Part shown: in pieces, positions 25,594 to 34,484 of the stretch
How the letters are laid out: each line of letters begins with the position of its first letter
Numbering within the stretch: position 1 is the first letter of the stretch
From: Paracnuella aquatica
GTDB lineage: Bacteria; Bacteroidota; Bacteroidia; Chitinophagales; Chitinophagaceae
DNA: 64,000 bases
NCBI RefSeq assembly: GCF_003332885.2
Contig: NZ_QOWJ01000001.1
Span: forward strand, 682,001 to 746,000
Direction of reading: 5' to 3'
Program-made: the position numbers and the translations under genes
The notes under the pieces: model-generated
Seen by the model: the letters and a program-made list of their open reading frames with translations, nothing else
The model's database searches: none
What the model was told of the DNA's origin: nothing

Positions 25594-27041
25594 ATGTCTG
25601 TACTTGGTTGATTTGGTTGATAAACAAGGGTTGATTCATATAAGTTGATATAAGTAATGGCGGATCTTTCCCAGCTATGATCGATCTGCATCATATAACT
25701 GCGCATCCAGCCAAACAAGTCGGGTTTGTTGTAATACAGATCCTGTGCACGCCCCAACGAATACACAATATCGTCTACGCTGGCCTGGTCGAAGCGGATA
25801 CCAAATCCCTGCCAATCCCCAAAATCTTTTACAGTATCGCGCAGGCCGCCGGTGCTCCGCACCATAGGCACCGTGCCGTAGCGCAGTGCATACAGTTGGT
25901 TAAGGCCACACGGCTCTACCCTGCTGGGCATCAGCAAAAAGTCGGCCCCAGCATACATTTGGTGCGCCAGCGCTTCGTTGTAGCCGATAAATGTATTGAC
26001 AAAGCCGCCAAATTGGTCGCGGAGGTAAGTGAGCCGCACCTCAACCTGAGGTTCGCCGGAGCCCAAAATAAGATAACATGCCCCGGTTTGCTGTTGGTAA
26101 ATAGCATTGCGGATAGCGTCGGGCAAAAGGTCGGCTGCTTTTTCGCCCACCAGCCGGCCGATGAATACAATCAGCGGCTTGTCGGGATCGAGGCCAAAAC
26201 GCTGGCAGAGTTCCTTTTTATTTTTACGCTTGCCTTCTTTCGCTGTTTCCGCATCGAAGTTTTTATGAAGCAATGGATCGGTAGCCGGGTCCCATACTTC
26301 GTTGTCGATACCATTTAAGATGCCGGTGCATTTGCCACGCTCATATTCAAAAAGTGCTTCGAGGCCATTGGCGCCGTAGCGCAGTTCTTCCATGTACGAG
26401 GGGCTCACTGTATTTACCTTCCACGCACATTTTACCGCCGATGCCAACGAGTTGATGGTGCCGCCCCATTCCAGCATGCCTGTCTTCCAATCATCATAAT
26501 GTGGCAGCAGGTGGGCTTTGTCCCAGCCAATCCAGCCCTGGTATTCGGCATTGTGTATGGTAAATATGGAAGGCACACCGGCCAGCCGGTTAAAGGCGTA
26601 GGTGTGTTTTATAAAAAATGGAATAAGGCCGGTATGGTGGTCGTGGCAATGAATGATGTCGGGTTGGTGCTGCCATTGCACCAGCCAGTCGCATACGGCA
26701 AGTTGAAAAGAAAGAAAGCGCTCCAGGTCATCGGCATAGCCGTAAACCTTTTCACGATCGAGCAGGCCGTTGATGTCAACAAGGTACAGGTCGAAGCCAA
26801 GCTTATTGGTTTGCTCCCTGATGATGCTGTAATGAAACCATTGTCCGCCTAGGTACTGGCCGCCTTCGTGTACCAGCTCCCAATCATTATCGTATAAAAA
26901 CTTGGTGCGGTACATGGGCATTACCACCTTGGCCGAATGCCCCAGCAAATTTTGATACTTGGGTAAAGCACCCACTACATCTCCGAGCCCGCCTGCCTTT
27001 GCTACCGGGTAGCATTCGGCAGAAACATGAATTATCTCCAT
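25590..27041 (-). CDS. glgA: Glycogen synthase (ADP-glucose, GT5)
   Basis: A 483-residue glycosyltransferase that adds glucose from ADP-glucose to the growing alpha-1,4-glucan. The N-terminus IIHVSAECYPVAKAGGLGDVVGALPK contains the KxGGL substrate loop (KAGGL), and PSRVEPCGLNQLYALRYGTVPMVRSTGGLRDTV is the C-terminal GT-B donor-site signature. It is the first gene of the glgA-glgC pair. No branching enzyme or phosphorylase is present in the window, so those must be elsewhere. The upstream region (27042-27210) is shared with the divergent hexose transporter gene, which leaves room for co-regulation. Confidence 0.97.
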   Translation of the reverse strand: MEIIHVSAECYPVAKAGGLGDVVGALPKYQNLLGHSAKVVMPMYRTKFLYDNDWELVHEGGQYLGGQWFHYSIIREQTNKLGFDLYLVDINGLLDREKVYGYADDLERFLSFQLAVCDWLVQWQHQPDIIHCHDHHTGLIPFFIKHTYAFNRLAGVPSIFTIHNAEYQGWIGWDKAHLLPHYDDWKTGMLEWGGTINSLASAVKCAWKVNTVSPSYMEELRYGANGLEALFEYERGKCTGILNGIDNEVWDPATDPLLHKNFDAETAKEGKRKNKKELCQRFGLDPDKPLIVFIGRLVGEKAADLLPDAIRNAIYQQQTGACYLILGSGEPQVEVRLTYLRDQFGGFVNTFIGYNEALAHQMYAGADFLLMPSRVEPCGLNQLYALRYGTVPMVRSTGGLRDTVKDFGDWQGFGIRFDQASVDDIVYSLGRAQDLYYNKPDLFGWMRSYMMQIDHSWERSAITYINLYESTLVYQPNQPSTDI

Positions 27042-27210
27042 AGTTTATTCTTTCAACCGGCAGTCAAGATAATTAAGAAAACACAATTACCGCCCAACAC
27101 TAATCAACAATGCGCAGGTCGTTTTGCACAAGGTGTTCAAGTTAGTTTTTTCGTGAACAATTTCTCTTTACTTTGACGGAATTTTAGAGCCTTTTGCAAA
27201 AAACAATACT

Positions 27211-28947
27211 ATGTCGCAACAATCAAAAGCTGATGCTAATGAACACGTTAACCCGCACGGCGCGGTTGACCTTGATTTTGACAATTCGGAGGGCGCCACA
27301 GCATCGGCGGCAACGGGGCAAACCAACTGGAGCCAGTTTGGTGTATTGATCTCGGTGTTCTTTTTCTGGGGTTTTGTTGCGGCGTCCAATTCCATCTTCA
27401 TCCCGTTTTGTAAAGAATATTTCAACCTCGACCAGATCCAATCGCAACTGATCGGCTCTGCATTTTACGGCGCCTACTTTTATGGATCGCTGGCGCTGTA
27501 CCTTGCGTCATATCTTTCGGGCACTGATATTTTAAATAAGATCGGTTATAAAAAAGGCATCATTTACGGTCTGCTTATTTCAATGGTGGGCGCCATTGCA
27601 CTGGCTTATATTTCGGGTTCGGGCAATGCTACATTCCCGATGATCCTCGTAGCGTTTTTTATTATAGCGCTTGGTTTTTCACTACAACAAACCTCTGCAC
27701 AACCATTTGCCGCTTCGCTTGGATCGCCTGAAACCGGTGCGCACCGCCTCAACATGGCCGGTGGCGTTAACTCGTTTGGAACCCTGCTGGGACCATTGAT
27801 TGTTTCGTTCCTGCTTTTTGGCGCAGCCAATAGCACCGGCACCGAAGCCGATGTAAGCTCCATTCAAACGCTTTATTTTTTCCTCGCCGGCCTGTTCATT
27901 TTTGCAGCCATTGTATTTAGCCTGGCTAAACTGCCCAAAACAACTTCCAACGAAAAGCTGGAGCGCAGCCCCAAAGCCTTGCAGGTGCTGGTGTTGATCG
28001 GGCTGGTGTTTTTGCCGGTGTTGTTTGCCGAATCGATCAAAGAAAATACAGGCATCCAGAAGTCATACATCATCATCGGCAGCCTGCTTGTTATCCTCGG
28101 CCTCCTTTTTGGCTCGATGTTGTTGGCAAAACGCAACCCAAGCGGTTGGGGCGCTATGTCGTACCCGCAATTGGTGTTGGGCATGATCGCCATTTTTGTG
28201 TATGTGGGTGTGGAAGTAACGGTGGACAACAATTTTGGCGCCCTGCTGAAACGCCCTGAGTTTGGCGGTTTTGATGAAAGCGAAATGTCGCACCTTATTG
28301 CCTTGTACTGGGGTAGTTTGATGATCGGCCGCTGGACCGGTGCCATCTCGGTGTTCAACGTTTCCAAACAAACAAAGAAGACACTGACAATCGTAGTGCC
28401 GTTTATTGCGTTTGCCGTTATCGTATTGGCAAATATTGTAAAAGGCAGCCCTATCGGCGATTACAAGTACTACCCCATTTTTATTGTGTTCCTGATCGCT
28501 GCTAACCTGTATGCGCAGGAACGGCCCATCACTTTGTTGTTATCGGTATCGGTACTTGGTGCGCTGTTCATATTAGTATCACTTTTATCAACCGGCATGG
28601 TGGCCAACTATTGCATCATTGCCACCGGTCTTTGCTGCAGCGTAATGTGGCCCTGCATTTTTGCACTGGCCATTACCGGCCTGGGCAAATACACCAGCCA
28701 GGCATCTGCGTTCCTTATCACCATGATCCTTGGTGGTGCCATCATTCCACCGGCACAGGGCGCCATCATTGACCTGGATGCAGTAACCGCTAATGCCGAA
28801 GGCATCACCACCGGCCCTTACACACACTTGTCATACATAGTGCCCCTGCTTTGCTTTGCTTACCTGGCCTGGCATACCATCAAAACAAGATCTGTGCTGA
28901 AGGCGCAAGGACTGGATGTGGACCAACAGGTTTCCGGTGCACATTAA
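27211..28947 (+). CDS. MFS hexose transporter, FucP/glucose-galactose type
   Basis: A 578-residue inner-membrane carrier. FFFWGFVAASNSIFIPFCKEYFNLDQIQSQLIGSAFYGAYF and SLQQTSAQPFAASLGSPETGAHRLNMAGGVNSFGTLLGPL match the FucP/GluP sugar:H+ symporters. It is longer than the usual 420-440 residues because of a hydrophilic 35-residue N-terminus and extra transmembrane segments in the centre (about 255-320). A ROK sugar kinase follows after 47 bases, so glucose or a related hexose is the likely substrate. It diverges from glgA, linking hexose uptake and glycogen storage in position. Confidence 0.9.
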   Translation: MSQQSKADANEHVNPHGAVDLDFDNSEGATASAATGQTNWSQFGVLISVFFFWGFVAASNSIFIPFCKEYFNLDQIQSQLIGSAFYGAYFYGSLALYLASYLSGTDILNKIGYKKGIIYGLLISMVGAIALAYISGSGNATFPMILVAFFIIALGFSLQQTSAQPFAASLGSPETGAHRLNMAGGVNSFGTLLGPLIVSFLLFGAANSTGTEADVSSIQTLYFFLAGLFIFAAIVFSLAKLPKTTSNEKLERSPKALQVLVLIGLVFLPVLFAESIKENTGIQKSYIIIGSLLVILGLLFGSMLLAKRNPSGWGAMSYPQLVLGMIAIFVYVGVEVTVDNNFGALLKRPEFGGFDESEMSHLIALYWGSLMIGRWTGAISVFNVSKQTKKTLTIVVPFIAFAVIVLANIVKGSPIGDYKYYPIFIVFLIAANLYAQERPITLLLSVSVLGALFILVSLLSTGMVANYCIIATGLCCSVMWPCIFALAITGLGKYTSQASAFLITMILGGAIIPPAQGAIIDLDAVTANAEGITTGPYTHLSYIVPLLCFAYLAWHTIKTRSVLKAQGLDVDQQVSGAH

Positions 28948-28994
28948 TGTTGTAGATAAATAAGTTCATTAACTGCAAAACATAAATAATTAGA

Positions 28995-29957
28995 ATGGCT
29001 GACAGCACCCAGAAGTTTGCATTTGGTGTAGATATCGGCGGCACCAATACCAAATATGGTTTGGTAAACCACCGAGGCGAAATCACCCACAAGGGCGATC
29101 TGCCCACCAATAAATACGAACAGGTTTCCGACTTTGTGGAAGCTTTGTACAATGCCCTGAAACCTGCGATCGATGATGTGGGTTTTGAAAACATCAAAGG
29201 CATTGGTGTGGGCGCACCCAACGGCAACTATTACACCGGCACCATCGATTATGCACCCAACCTGCACTGGCGTGATATTGTGCCGCTGGCGCAACTGGTG
29301 ACTGATAAATTCAATTTGCCGTGTTGGCTTACCAACGACGCTAATGCTGCTGCAGTTGGCGAAATGATGTATGGCGCAGCCCGCGGCATGAAAGATTTTA
29401 TCATGATCACATTGGGTACTGGCGTGGGCAGTGGGATTGTTGCCAATGGCCACCTTATTTATGGCCACGATGGTTTTGCAGGCGAACTGGGCCACACTGT
29501 TATTCGCCCCGGTGGCCGGCCACACTGGTCCACCGACCTGGATGGTTCATTAGAAGCTTATGCATCCGCTACCGGCATTGTGCTGACTGCAAAAGAGCTG
29601 CTGGAAAAAAGCCCGAAAGAAAGCAGCATGCGCCAATACAGCGGCGAAGAACTGAACTCAAAAATCGTGTATGAATGTGCCATGGCCGGTGATGAACTGG
29701 CGCAGGAGGCATACCGTTTTACCGGGCAAATTTTAGGTGAGGCTTTGGCTAATTTCATTATGTTCTCGTCGCCACAAGCCATCATTCTATTTGGCGGCGT
29801 TATCAAGGCCGGCGACCTATTATTGAAGCCTACCCGCGAACATATGGAGCGCAACCTGTTGCCGATATTCCAAAACAAAGTTCAACTCCTCTTTTCCGAA
29901 CTGGCCGAAGCCGACGCCGCGATCCTGGGCGCCAGCGCACTGGTCTGGGAAAACTAA
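28995..29957 (+). CDS. ROK family sugar kinase (glucokinase-like)
   Basis: A 320-residue protein. The phosphate-binding loop FGVDIGGTNTKYGLV (10-24) and GVGVGAPNG, NDANAAAVGE, TLGTGVGSGIV and GFAGELGH motifs define the ROK family, and the NDANAA and ELGH segments carry the catalytic Asp and a ligand His. Context after a hexose transporter points to glucose phosphorylation. The zinc-finger-like CxCGxxGCxE element that normally follows is absent: in its place (about residues 173-186) is GGRPHWSTDLDGSLE, with no cysteine. The flanking LEAYASATG is normal, so this is a clean substitution in frame. The transcript ends in a strong terminator. Confidence 0.9.
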   Translation: MADSTQKFAFGVDIGGTNTKYGLVNHRGEITHKGDLPTNKYEQVSDFVEALYNALKPAIDDVGFENIKGIGVGAPNGNYYTGTIDYAPNLHWRDIVPLAQLVTDKFNLPCWLTNDANAAAVGEMMYGAARGMKDFIMITLGTGVGSGIVANGHLIYGHDGFAGELGHTVIRPGGRPHWSTDLDGSLEAYASATGIVLTAKELLEKSPKESSMRQYSGEELNSKIVYECAMAGDELAQEAYRFTGQILGEALANFIMFSSPQAIILFGGVIKAGDLLLKPTREHMERNLLPIFQNKVQLLFSELAEADAAILGASALVWEN

Positions 29958-29980
29958 AACGGTTTTAATTTGTATATAAA

Positions 29981-30016
29981 AAAACTCCGGAGCAAAGTGC
30001 TGCCGGAGTTTTTTAT
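29981..30016 (+). terminator. Intrinsic terminator of the hexose transporter-kinase operon
   Basis: AAAACTCCGG (29981-29990) pairs perfectly with CCGGAGTTTT (30003-30012), with a 12-base loop and a T tail. The A run on the other side means it could also stop transcription from the opposite strand. Confidence 0.9.
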
Positions 30017-30127
30017 AACTGCAAATGCTTTTTCATTCCTAATCAATGAGGCCGACGAAAAATCGATCACCGCTGATCTGGAATCACCTTTGCAGAATCA
30101 TTTTTATTAAATGACATACTTTTTTTA

Positions 30128-31003
30128 TTAAGCAGGCACTGCTGCAGTTTCAGCCAGCGAACGAACAATCTGCAGTGCTTTTTGCCAAGAACTTTCCATG
30201 TGCTTTTTGTATTCGTCGATCACATCCACTTCAATACTAAGCAGCGTGCCATCACCAATATCTTCGGCTTTATAAATCTCCCTTGCACCGCGCCAACGCT
30301 CCGATTCGGGATGGTTTGGCACTGCTGCGTTATTGTGCAGAACACCTTCGTGGACAAATGAAATGATCGTTCCCGGTTGGTGCGCCGCTACCCTGCTCAC
30401 CATTCCGTCGCCTTCGGGTGTTTTAAAATACACGGCGCCTCCTTCGCTCCAGTCGCCTTCGGCAAAAGAACCTGGGTGAAAAGCGGCTGTCCATTGCCGG
30501 TAGTAATGGTCTTCCAGCAATACTTCCCAAACTTTTTCCCGCGGCGCATTGATTTGCACCGAGAAATGCATGGTTTCAAATTTTGGTTTGCCTGCGATTG
30601 CTGCGGCATTCAACGCCCAGCGCACACCAAATTTATCTTTCAGGTTGCCAAACAGGTCGCCCCAAAACTGGCGCTGTACCGCTTCGGTTACCGCTCCGCC
30701 TTCTGATAATTGTTCAAACAACTGGTGGATCTCGTCTTCACCACAACTGTACGATAGCGAAAAATTGTTGCCCACTATCCAGCCTTCCGGGCAGCACATA
30801 TCAGAGCCCATCAGGAGTATGCCGTTTTTGCCGGTTAGCACTGCATGCACTACCTGGTCCTGCATGTCGTCGGGAAATTGTTCCGCAATTGGCGATCCCG
30901 CCACTGTTTGGAGTTCCGTTGTGGCGCCCAGGCATTGCGCATAAAAAGCAAACGCTTCGCGGCAGTGGCCATTAAAATTGAGGTAAGGGGTGATCTGGTT
31001 CAT
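30128..31003 (-). CDS. PhnB-like glyoxalase domain fused to an SRPBCC domain
   Basis: A 291-residue protein from the ATG at 31003; in-frame codons further upstream encode a Cys/Tyr-rich stretch unlike the family. Residues 1-138 are a PhnB-type glyoxalase fold (ITPYLNFNGHCREAFAFYAQCLGA, then HAVLTGKNGILLMGSD, then KDKFGVRWALN). Residues about 142-288 are an AHSA1-like SRPBCC domain (FSVQINAPREKVWEVLLEDHYYRQW, then WQKALQIVRSL). Both domain types occur together in stress or xenobiotic-related proteins of soil bacteria, but this fused form has no known reaction. It is divergent from the GlxA-type regulator gene, which could control it. Confidence 0.82.
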   Translation of the reverse strand: MNQITPYLNFNGHCREAFAFYAQCLGATTELQTVAGSPIAEQFPDDMQDQVVHAVLTGKNGILLMGSDMCCPEGWIVGNNFSLSYSCGEDEIHQLFEQLSEGGAVTEAVQRQFWGDLFGNLKDKFGVRWALNAAAIAGKPKFETMHFSVQINAPREKVWEVLLEDHYYRQWTAAFHPGSFAEGDWSEGGAVYFKTPEGDGMVSRVAAHQPGTIISFVHEGVLHNNAAVPNHPESERWRGAREIYKAEDIGDGTLLSIEVDVIDEYKKHMESSWQKALQIVRSLAETAAVPA

Positions 31004-31193
31004 ATCGTTGCATTTTGGGTTTGAGGTGTAAAAATATGTGCGGTAGCAGCGGCCAAGCAGGTACAAAAATTTTGATTGGCATGATCGTTCCGTTTTGTCC
31101 ATACAAACTTAGCCTCCATATTCCGGCACAGTGGTGTGCAAAAACGACATTTTCCAGGGTTGATTCCGACACTGTTTTCGTTAACTTGGTGAA

Positions 31194-32177
31194 ATGAAGC
31201 ATGTTTCCATAGTAGTGCCGCAGGGGCATTTCAGCCTGGTCAATGTTGAAGGTTCGCACCAGGTTTTATCTTGGGTAAACCAGTTGTTGCAGCAGGCCGG
31301 TGAGCCGCCACTTTTCGATATTCAACTGGTGGGCATTGCGCCGAACACGAAACAAACGAGCGGATTGTTTACCATCCACCCCGACGTGCTCCTGGAGGAT
31401 GTGGTGCGCACCGACCTGATCATTCTACCTGCTGTGATGGGCCCGCTGCCCGAAGCGCTGCAACAGAACAGTGCGATCATTCCATGGCTGGTGCAGCAAT
31501 ACAAAGCGGGTGCGGAAATCGTGGCGTTTTGCATCGGCACTTTCCTGCTGGCGTCCACCGGACTGCTCGATGGCAGGCAATGCGCTACGCACTGGTTTTA
31601 TGCAAACGAGTTTCGCAAAATGTTTCCGCAGGCGCACCTGCTCGATGACCGCATACTTACCGAATTGGACGGTATTTACACCAGTGGCGGTGCCTATTCA
31701 TTTACCAACCTCCTCATTTACCTGGTAGAAAAATTTGCCGGCAGGGAAATTGCCATCCGCACTGCCAAAACCTTTATGATCGATATCGATCGCAGCAGCC
31801 AGTCGCCCTTTATTATGTTCAGCGGGCAAAAAGCCCACGACGATGCGGCAGTGCTGCAGGCGCAGGCTTATATTGAGCAACACCTCGATGAAAAGATCAG
31901 CGTGGAAAGCCTGGCTGACAAACTGGGCGTGGGCCGCCGCACATTTGAGCGGCGCTTTAAAAAAGCCACGGCCAATACTGTGGCCGAATATATTCAGCGG
32001 GTAAAAATGGAAGCTGCTAAAAAGGCACTGGAATCAAGCCGCAAAAATGTGGCGGAGGCGATGTACGAAGTAGGCTACACCGATAATAAAGCGTTCAGGG
32101 ATGTGTTTAAAAAAGTAACCGGCATGTCGCCCGTTGCTTACCGCCATAAATACCGGAAAGCCGCTGTGGTGGCTTAA
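31194..32177 (+). CDS. GlxA-type AraC family transcriptional regulator
   Basis: A 327-residue protein. The N-terminal domain (about 1-190) is a DJ-1/PfpI-like amidotransferase fold with IVAFCIGTFLLASTGLLDG, which holds the elbow Cys, and GRQCATHWFYANEF. The C-terminal AraC DNA-binding domain (about 220-320) has two helix-turn-helix units, including SVESLADKLGVGRRTFERRFKKAT and VAEAMYEVGYTDNKAFRDVFKKVTGMSPVAYR. GlxA-type regulators often respond to amine or quaternary ammonium compounds; the effector here is unknown. The 190 bases between it and the divergent PhnB-SRPBCC gene should hold both promoters, so mutual regulation is plausible. Confidence 0.92.
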   Translation: MKHVSIVVPQGHFSLVNVEGSHQVLSWVNQLLQQAGEPPLFDIQLVGIAPNTKQTSGLFTIHPDVLLEDVVRTDLIILPAVMGPLPEALQQNSAIIPWLVQQYKAGAEIVAFCIGTFLLASTGLLDGRQCATHWFYANEFRKMFPQAHLLDDRILTELDGIYTSGGAYSFTNLLIYLVEKFAGREIAIRTAKTFMIDIDRSSQSPFIMFSGQKAHDDAAVLQAQAYIEQHLDEKISVESLADKLGVGRRTFERRFKKATANTVAEYIQRVKMEAAKKALESSRKNVAEAMYEVGYTDNKAFRDVFKKVTGMSPVAYRHKYRKAAVVA

Positions 32178-32214
32178 TACGCATAGAAATTTTAAAACAG
32201 AATTTGTACTGCTT

Positions 32215-33033
32215 TTATGGGATGACAACCAACGGTGTTTGTCCTTCGTATACCAGTTCGTTGATCAATAACCTCCGGAAAAGTTGGTCGGTCAACAGCC
32301 GCGAACCACGCTGCACGACCAGCATTTCTTCATGCTTGTTGCTGATTATATTTTTGATGCCCTCAATTGCATCGGCTTCTTCGTAAACGGCCACTTCAGT
32401 ATGAAAACGGTGGGTAAAAAGCGCCGCTACTTTCCCCAGGCTTTCTTCTATTTCCGCCTTTTGATCAGCCGGCTGGGCCAGATGAAAAAACGTAAGTTGC
32501 ATGATGCGACTGCCGACAAACCCCAAAAACTTATTCAGTTCAAAATAATTGAGCGGGTGGTCTTCGGAAACGGCAATATAAGCCCGCGTGTGCTTAAAAC
32601 TGCTGACGCCCTTTGGTATAGCCACAACCACGTTGTTGATGTTTTCAATGACCTGTAATGCCACGCTGCCAAGGAATATTTTTTTGAGCAATCCTGTTCC
32701 TTTGATGCCGGTGAAAATCAGGTGATTGAACGGCTCCGCGAGTAACTCGTTCAGCGTATTTTCCAAATGACTTTCCGAAACGCTGTAAGAAACTTTTACT
32801 GTTGGTGGCACAAATGCATCCGCCAGCTTTTTTAGTTGGTGCAATGCGTTGTTATTGTCGTCTTCGGCAAACTGTTGCTTGGTTTCGTTATCGAGCATGC
32901 CAGGTGCCAGCACAATAGTTTGATGCACCAGCACAATGCTTGCTTTGACCTTTGTGCTCCAATCTGCAGCGAACCGCACAAGGCCGGCAGAATAATCAGA
33001 AAAGTCCACCAGTACAAGAAAACGTTTTTCCAT
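32215..33033 (-). CDS. Tandem universal stress protein (UspA family)
   Basis: A 272-residue protein of two UspA domains. Domain 1 (1-142) starts RFLVLVDFSDYSAGLVRFAADW and carries the ATP-binding pattern G-x2-G-x9-G-S (GIKGTGLLKKIFLGS), so nucleotide binding is likely there. Domain 2 (about 148-272) keeps the fold, but at the corresponding point has RGSRLLTDQLFRRLLINELV, which breaks the pattern and suggests it does not bind ATP. Such asymmetric pairs are frequent in Bacteroidota. It is a cytoplasmic stress protein without an assigned partner, convergent with the GlxA-type gene. Confidence 0.88.
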   Translation of the reverse strand: MEKRFLVLVDFSDYSAGLVRFAADWSTKVKASIVLVHQTIVLAPGMLDNETKQQFAEDDNNNALHQLKKLADAFVPPTVKVSYSVSESHLENTLNELLAEPFNHLIFTGIKGTGLLKKIFLGSVALQVIENINNVVVAIPKGVSSFKHTRAYIAVSEDHPLNYFELNKFLGFVGSRIMQLTFFHLAQPADQKAEIEESLGKVAALFTHRFHTEVAVYEEADAIEGIKNIISNKHEEMLVVQRGSRLLTDQLFRRLLINELVYEGQTPLVVIP

Positions 33034-33168
33034 AGCCTATGATTTTTGAACCATTAAATTGAGCGATAACCTGTCTTTGTTTTTGCCATCATCCGTTGCA
33101 AATTCCTGCCCATAGGTTACACAGTTTGCTTGCTAAAATTTCAACCGCAGTTTAATAGGTAATTCTGT

Positions 33169-34149
33169 TCAGGTACGCAGCAACAACAGTGTGCTCAGGT
33201 ACAACAAGTAAATCAAAACAAACACCAGTCCTTCTTTTTGCGACACCATCCGGTCACTTCGAAACACCGGGTAGCAGGCAATGGCAACGGCCGCGGCCAG
33301 GGGCAGATCAAACCACAAAACATCGTTGCTTACCTGCACACCATTGGGTGCAGCTATACAGGTAAGACCAAGTATGACCAATATATTGGTGCTGCTGCTG
33401 CCAATAAGATTGCCAACAGCCACATCGCGGTCGTTTTTGATGGTGCCAACAACAGTGGTAGCCAACTCAGGCGCCGACGTACCGATGGCAACAATAGTAA
33501 GCCCAACCACCGACTCTGAAATGCCTAAAGACAACGCAATGTTTACTGCACCGGCTACCAGCAAATGAGCACCAAGTACCGACAAGCCAATCCCCGTTAC
33601 CAGCATGACCAAAAACATTAAGCTGGGTGTGCTTTTTTGCACATGTAACGCCTGCTTTCCAAAATCGGCGGCAAATTCTTTTTTAATGACAGCCGTTTCC
33701 TTTCGGCTGATCTGGATTAATTTAATAAGATAGGCAACGGCACCGAGCAACAAGATTGCGCCTTCGCGCCGGCTGAGCACACCGTCGGCCGCCATCACCA
33801 CTAAAACAACCGCCGAAACGATCATTACCGGAACATCGAGCCTGATGCTCATAAGTTGCAACGGCAGCGGCTTGATGTCCGCACTCAAACCCAGTATCAG
33901 CAAAATGTTTACAATATTGGTTCCGGCAATGTTGCCCACGGCAAGTGTGCCAAATCCATCGGCAACGGCCGTGATGCCAATGGCCAACTCGGGCATGCTG
34001 GTGCCCACAGACACAATGGTAAGGCCGATGATGATGGGATTGATGCCGAGCATTGCCGCAAACCTGGTGGCACCCCGCAACACCAACTCGGCGCCCAGCA
34101 AAATAATCACCAGGCCACCAAAAAAGCTTATTGCCGGATGTAAGTCCAT
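33169..34149 (-). CDS. Na+/Ca2+ antiporter, CaCA family (YrbG-like)
   Basis: A 326-residue inner-membrane exchanger with ten hydrophobic helices in two homologous halves. The alpha repeats are VSVGTSMPELAIGI with GNIAGTNIVNILLILG in the first half, and AIGTSAPELATTVVG with GNLIGSSSTNILVILG in the second. The Glu of each GTSxPEL is the cation ligand. It expels calcium (or swaps it for sodium). I start at the ATG at 34149, since the in-frame TTG at 34176 adds only a Pro/Lys-rich tail. Isolated gene. Confidence 0.92.
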   Translation of the reverse strand: MDLHPAISFFGGLVIILLGAELVLRGATRFAAMLGINPIIIGLTIVSVGTSMPELAIGITAVADGFGTLAVGNIAGTNIVNILLILGLSADIKPLPLQLMSIRLDVPVMIVSAVVLVVMAADGVLSRREGAILLLGAVAYLIKLIQISRKETAVIKKEFAADFGKQALHVQKSTPSLMFLVMLVTGIGLSVLGAHLLVAGAVNIALSLGISESVVGLTIVAIGTSAPELATTVVGTIKNDRDVAVGNLIGSSSTNILVILGLTCIAAPNGVQVSNDVLWFDLPLAAAVAIACYPVFRSDRMVSQKEGLVFVLIYLLYLSTLLLLRT

Positions 34150-34484
34150 AGGCGGTTTTTTTGAGGGTGATGGCAAATTGGCTATCCTGCATTTATTGCG
34201 ATAAGGAATGTTTGCAAACGCCTGAATAGACAGGTGCTATTACTTTAAAGATAAGCAGCAGGAAGTAGTTAAAACCTGATGAAAATCGGGAACGGTACAG
34301 TGAAAGCCATAGTGCAATGGCCTTTTTTTTAGAAAACTTGGCGCAGGCTCTTTCAACTAAAATTGCGTTTACAAACCATTCGCCAAGGACTAGACGTTAT
34401 GTGGTACCGCAAGTGATCATTTAGATAAAATGACTTCGTTTTGTGAAACATAAAAAAAGCACCGGTAAAAACCAGTGCTCCTTT
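34150..34484. other. Intergenic stretch with a lone hairpin
   Basis: About 335 bases without coding character. Besides the lipA terminator (34451-34479), there is a weak plus-strand hairpin GCCAT (34306-34310)/ATGGC (34317-34321) followed by CTTTTTTTT. No plus-strand gene precedes it, so it is either chance or the end of an unrecognised small RNA. Confidence 0.3.
34451..34479 (-). terminator. Intrinsic terminator of lipA
   Basis: On the minus strand AGCACTGGT (34479-34471) pairs with ACCGGTGCT (34467-34459) with one G-T wobble and a 3-base loop, followed by seven T. Confidence 0.85.

Noticed and set aside
30128-31102. Longer start for the PhnB-SRPBCC gene at 31102
   Set aside because: The added 33 residues are Cys/Tyr-rich, unlike the family, and the ATG at 31003 begins directly at the PhnB domain.
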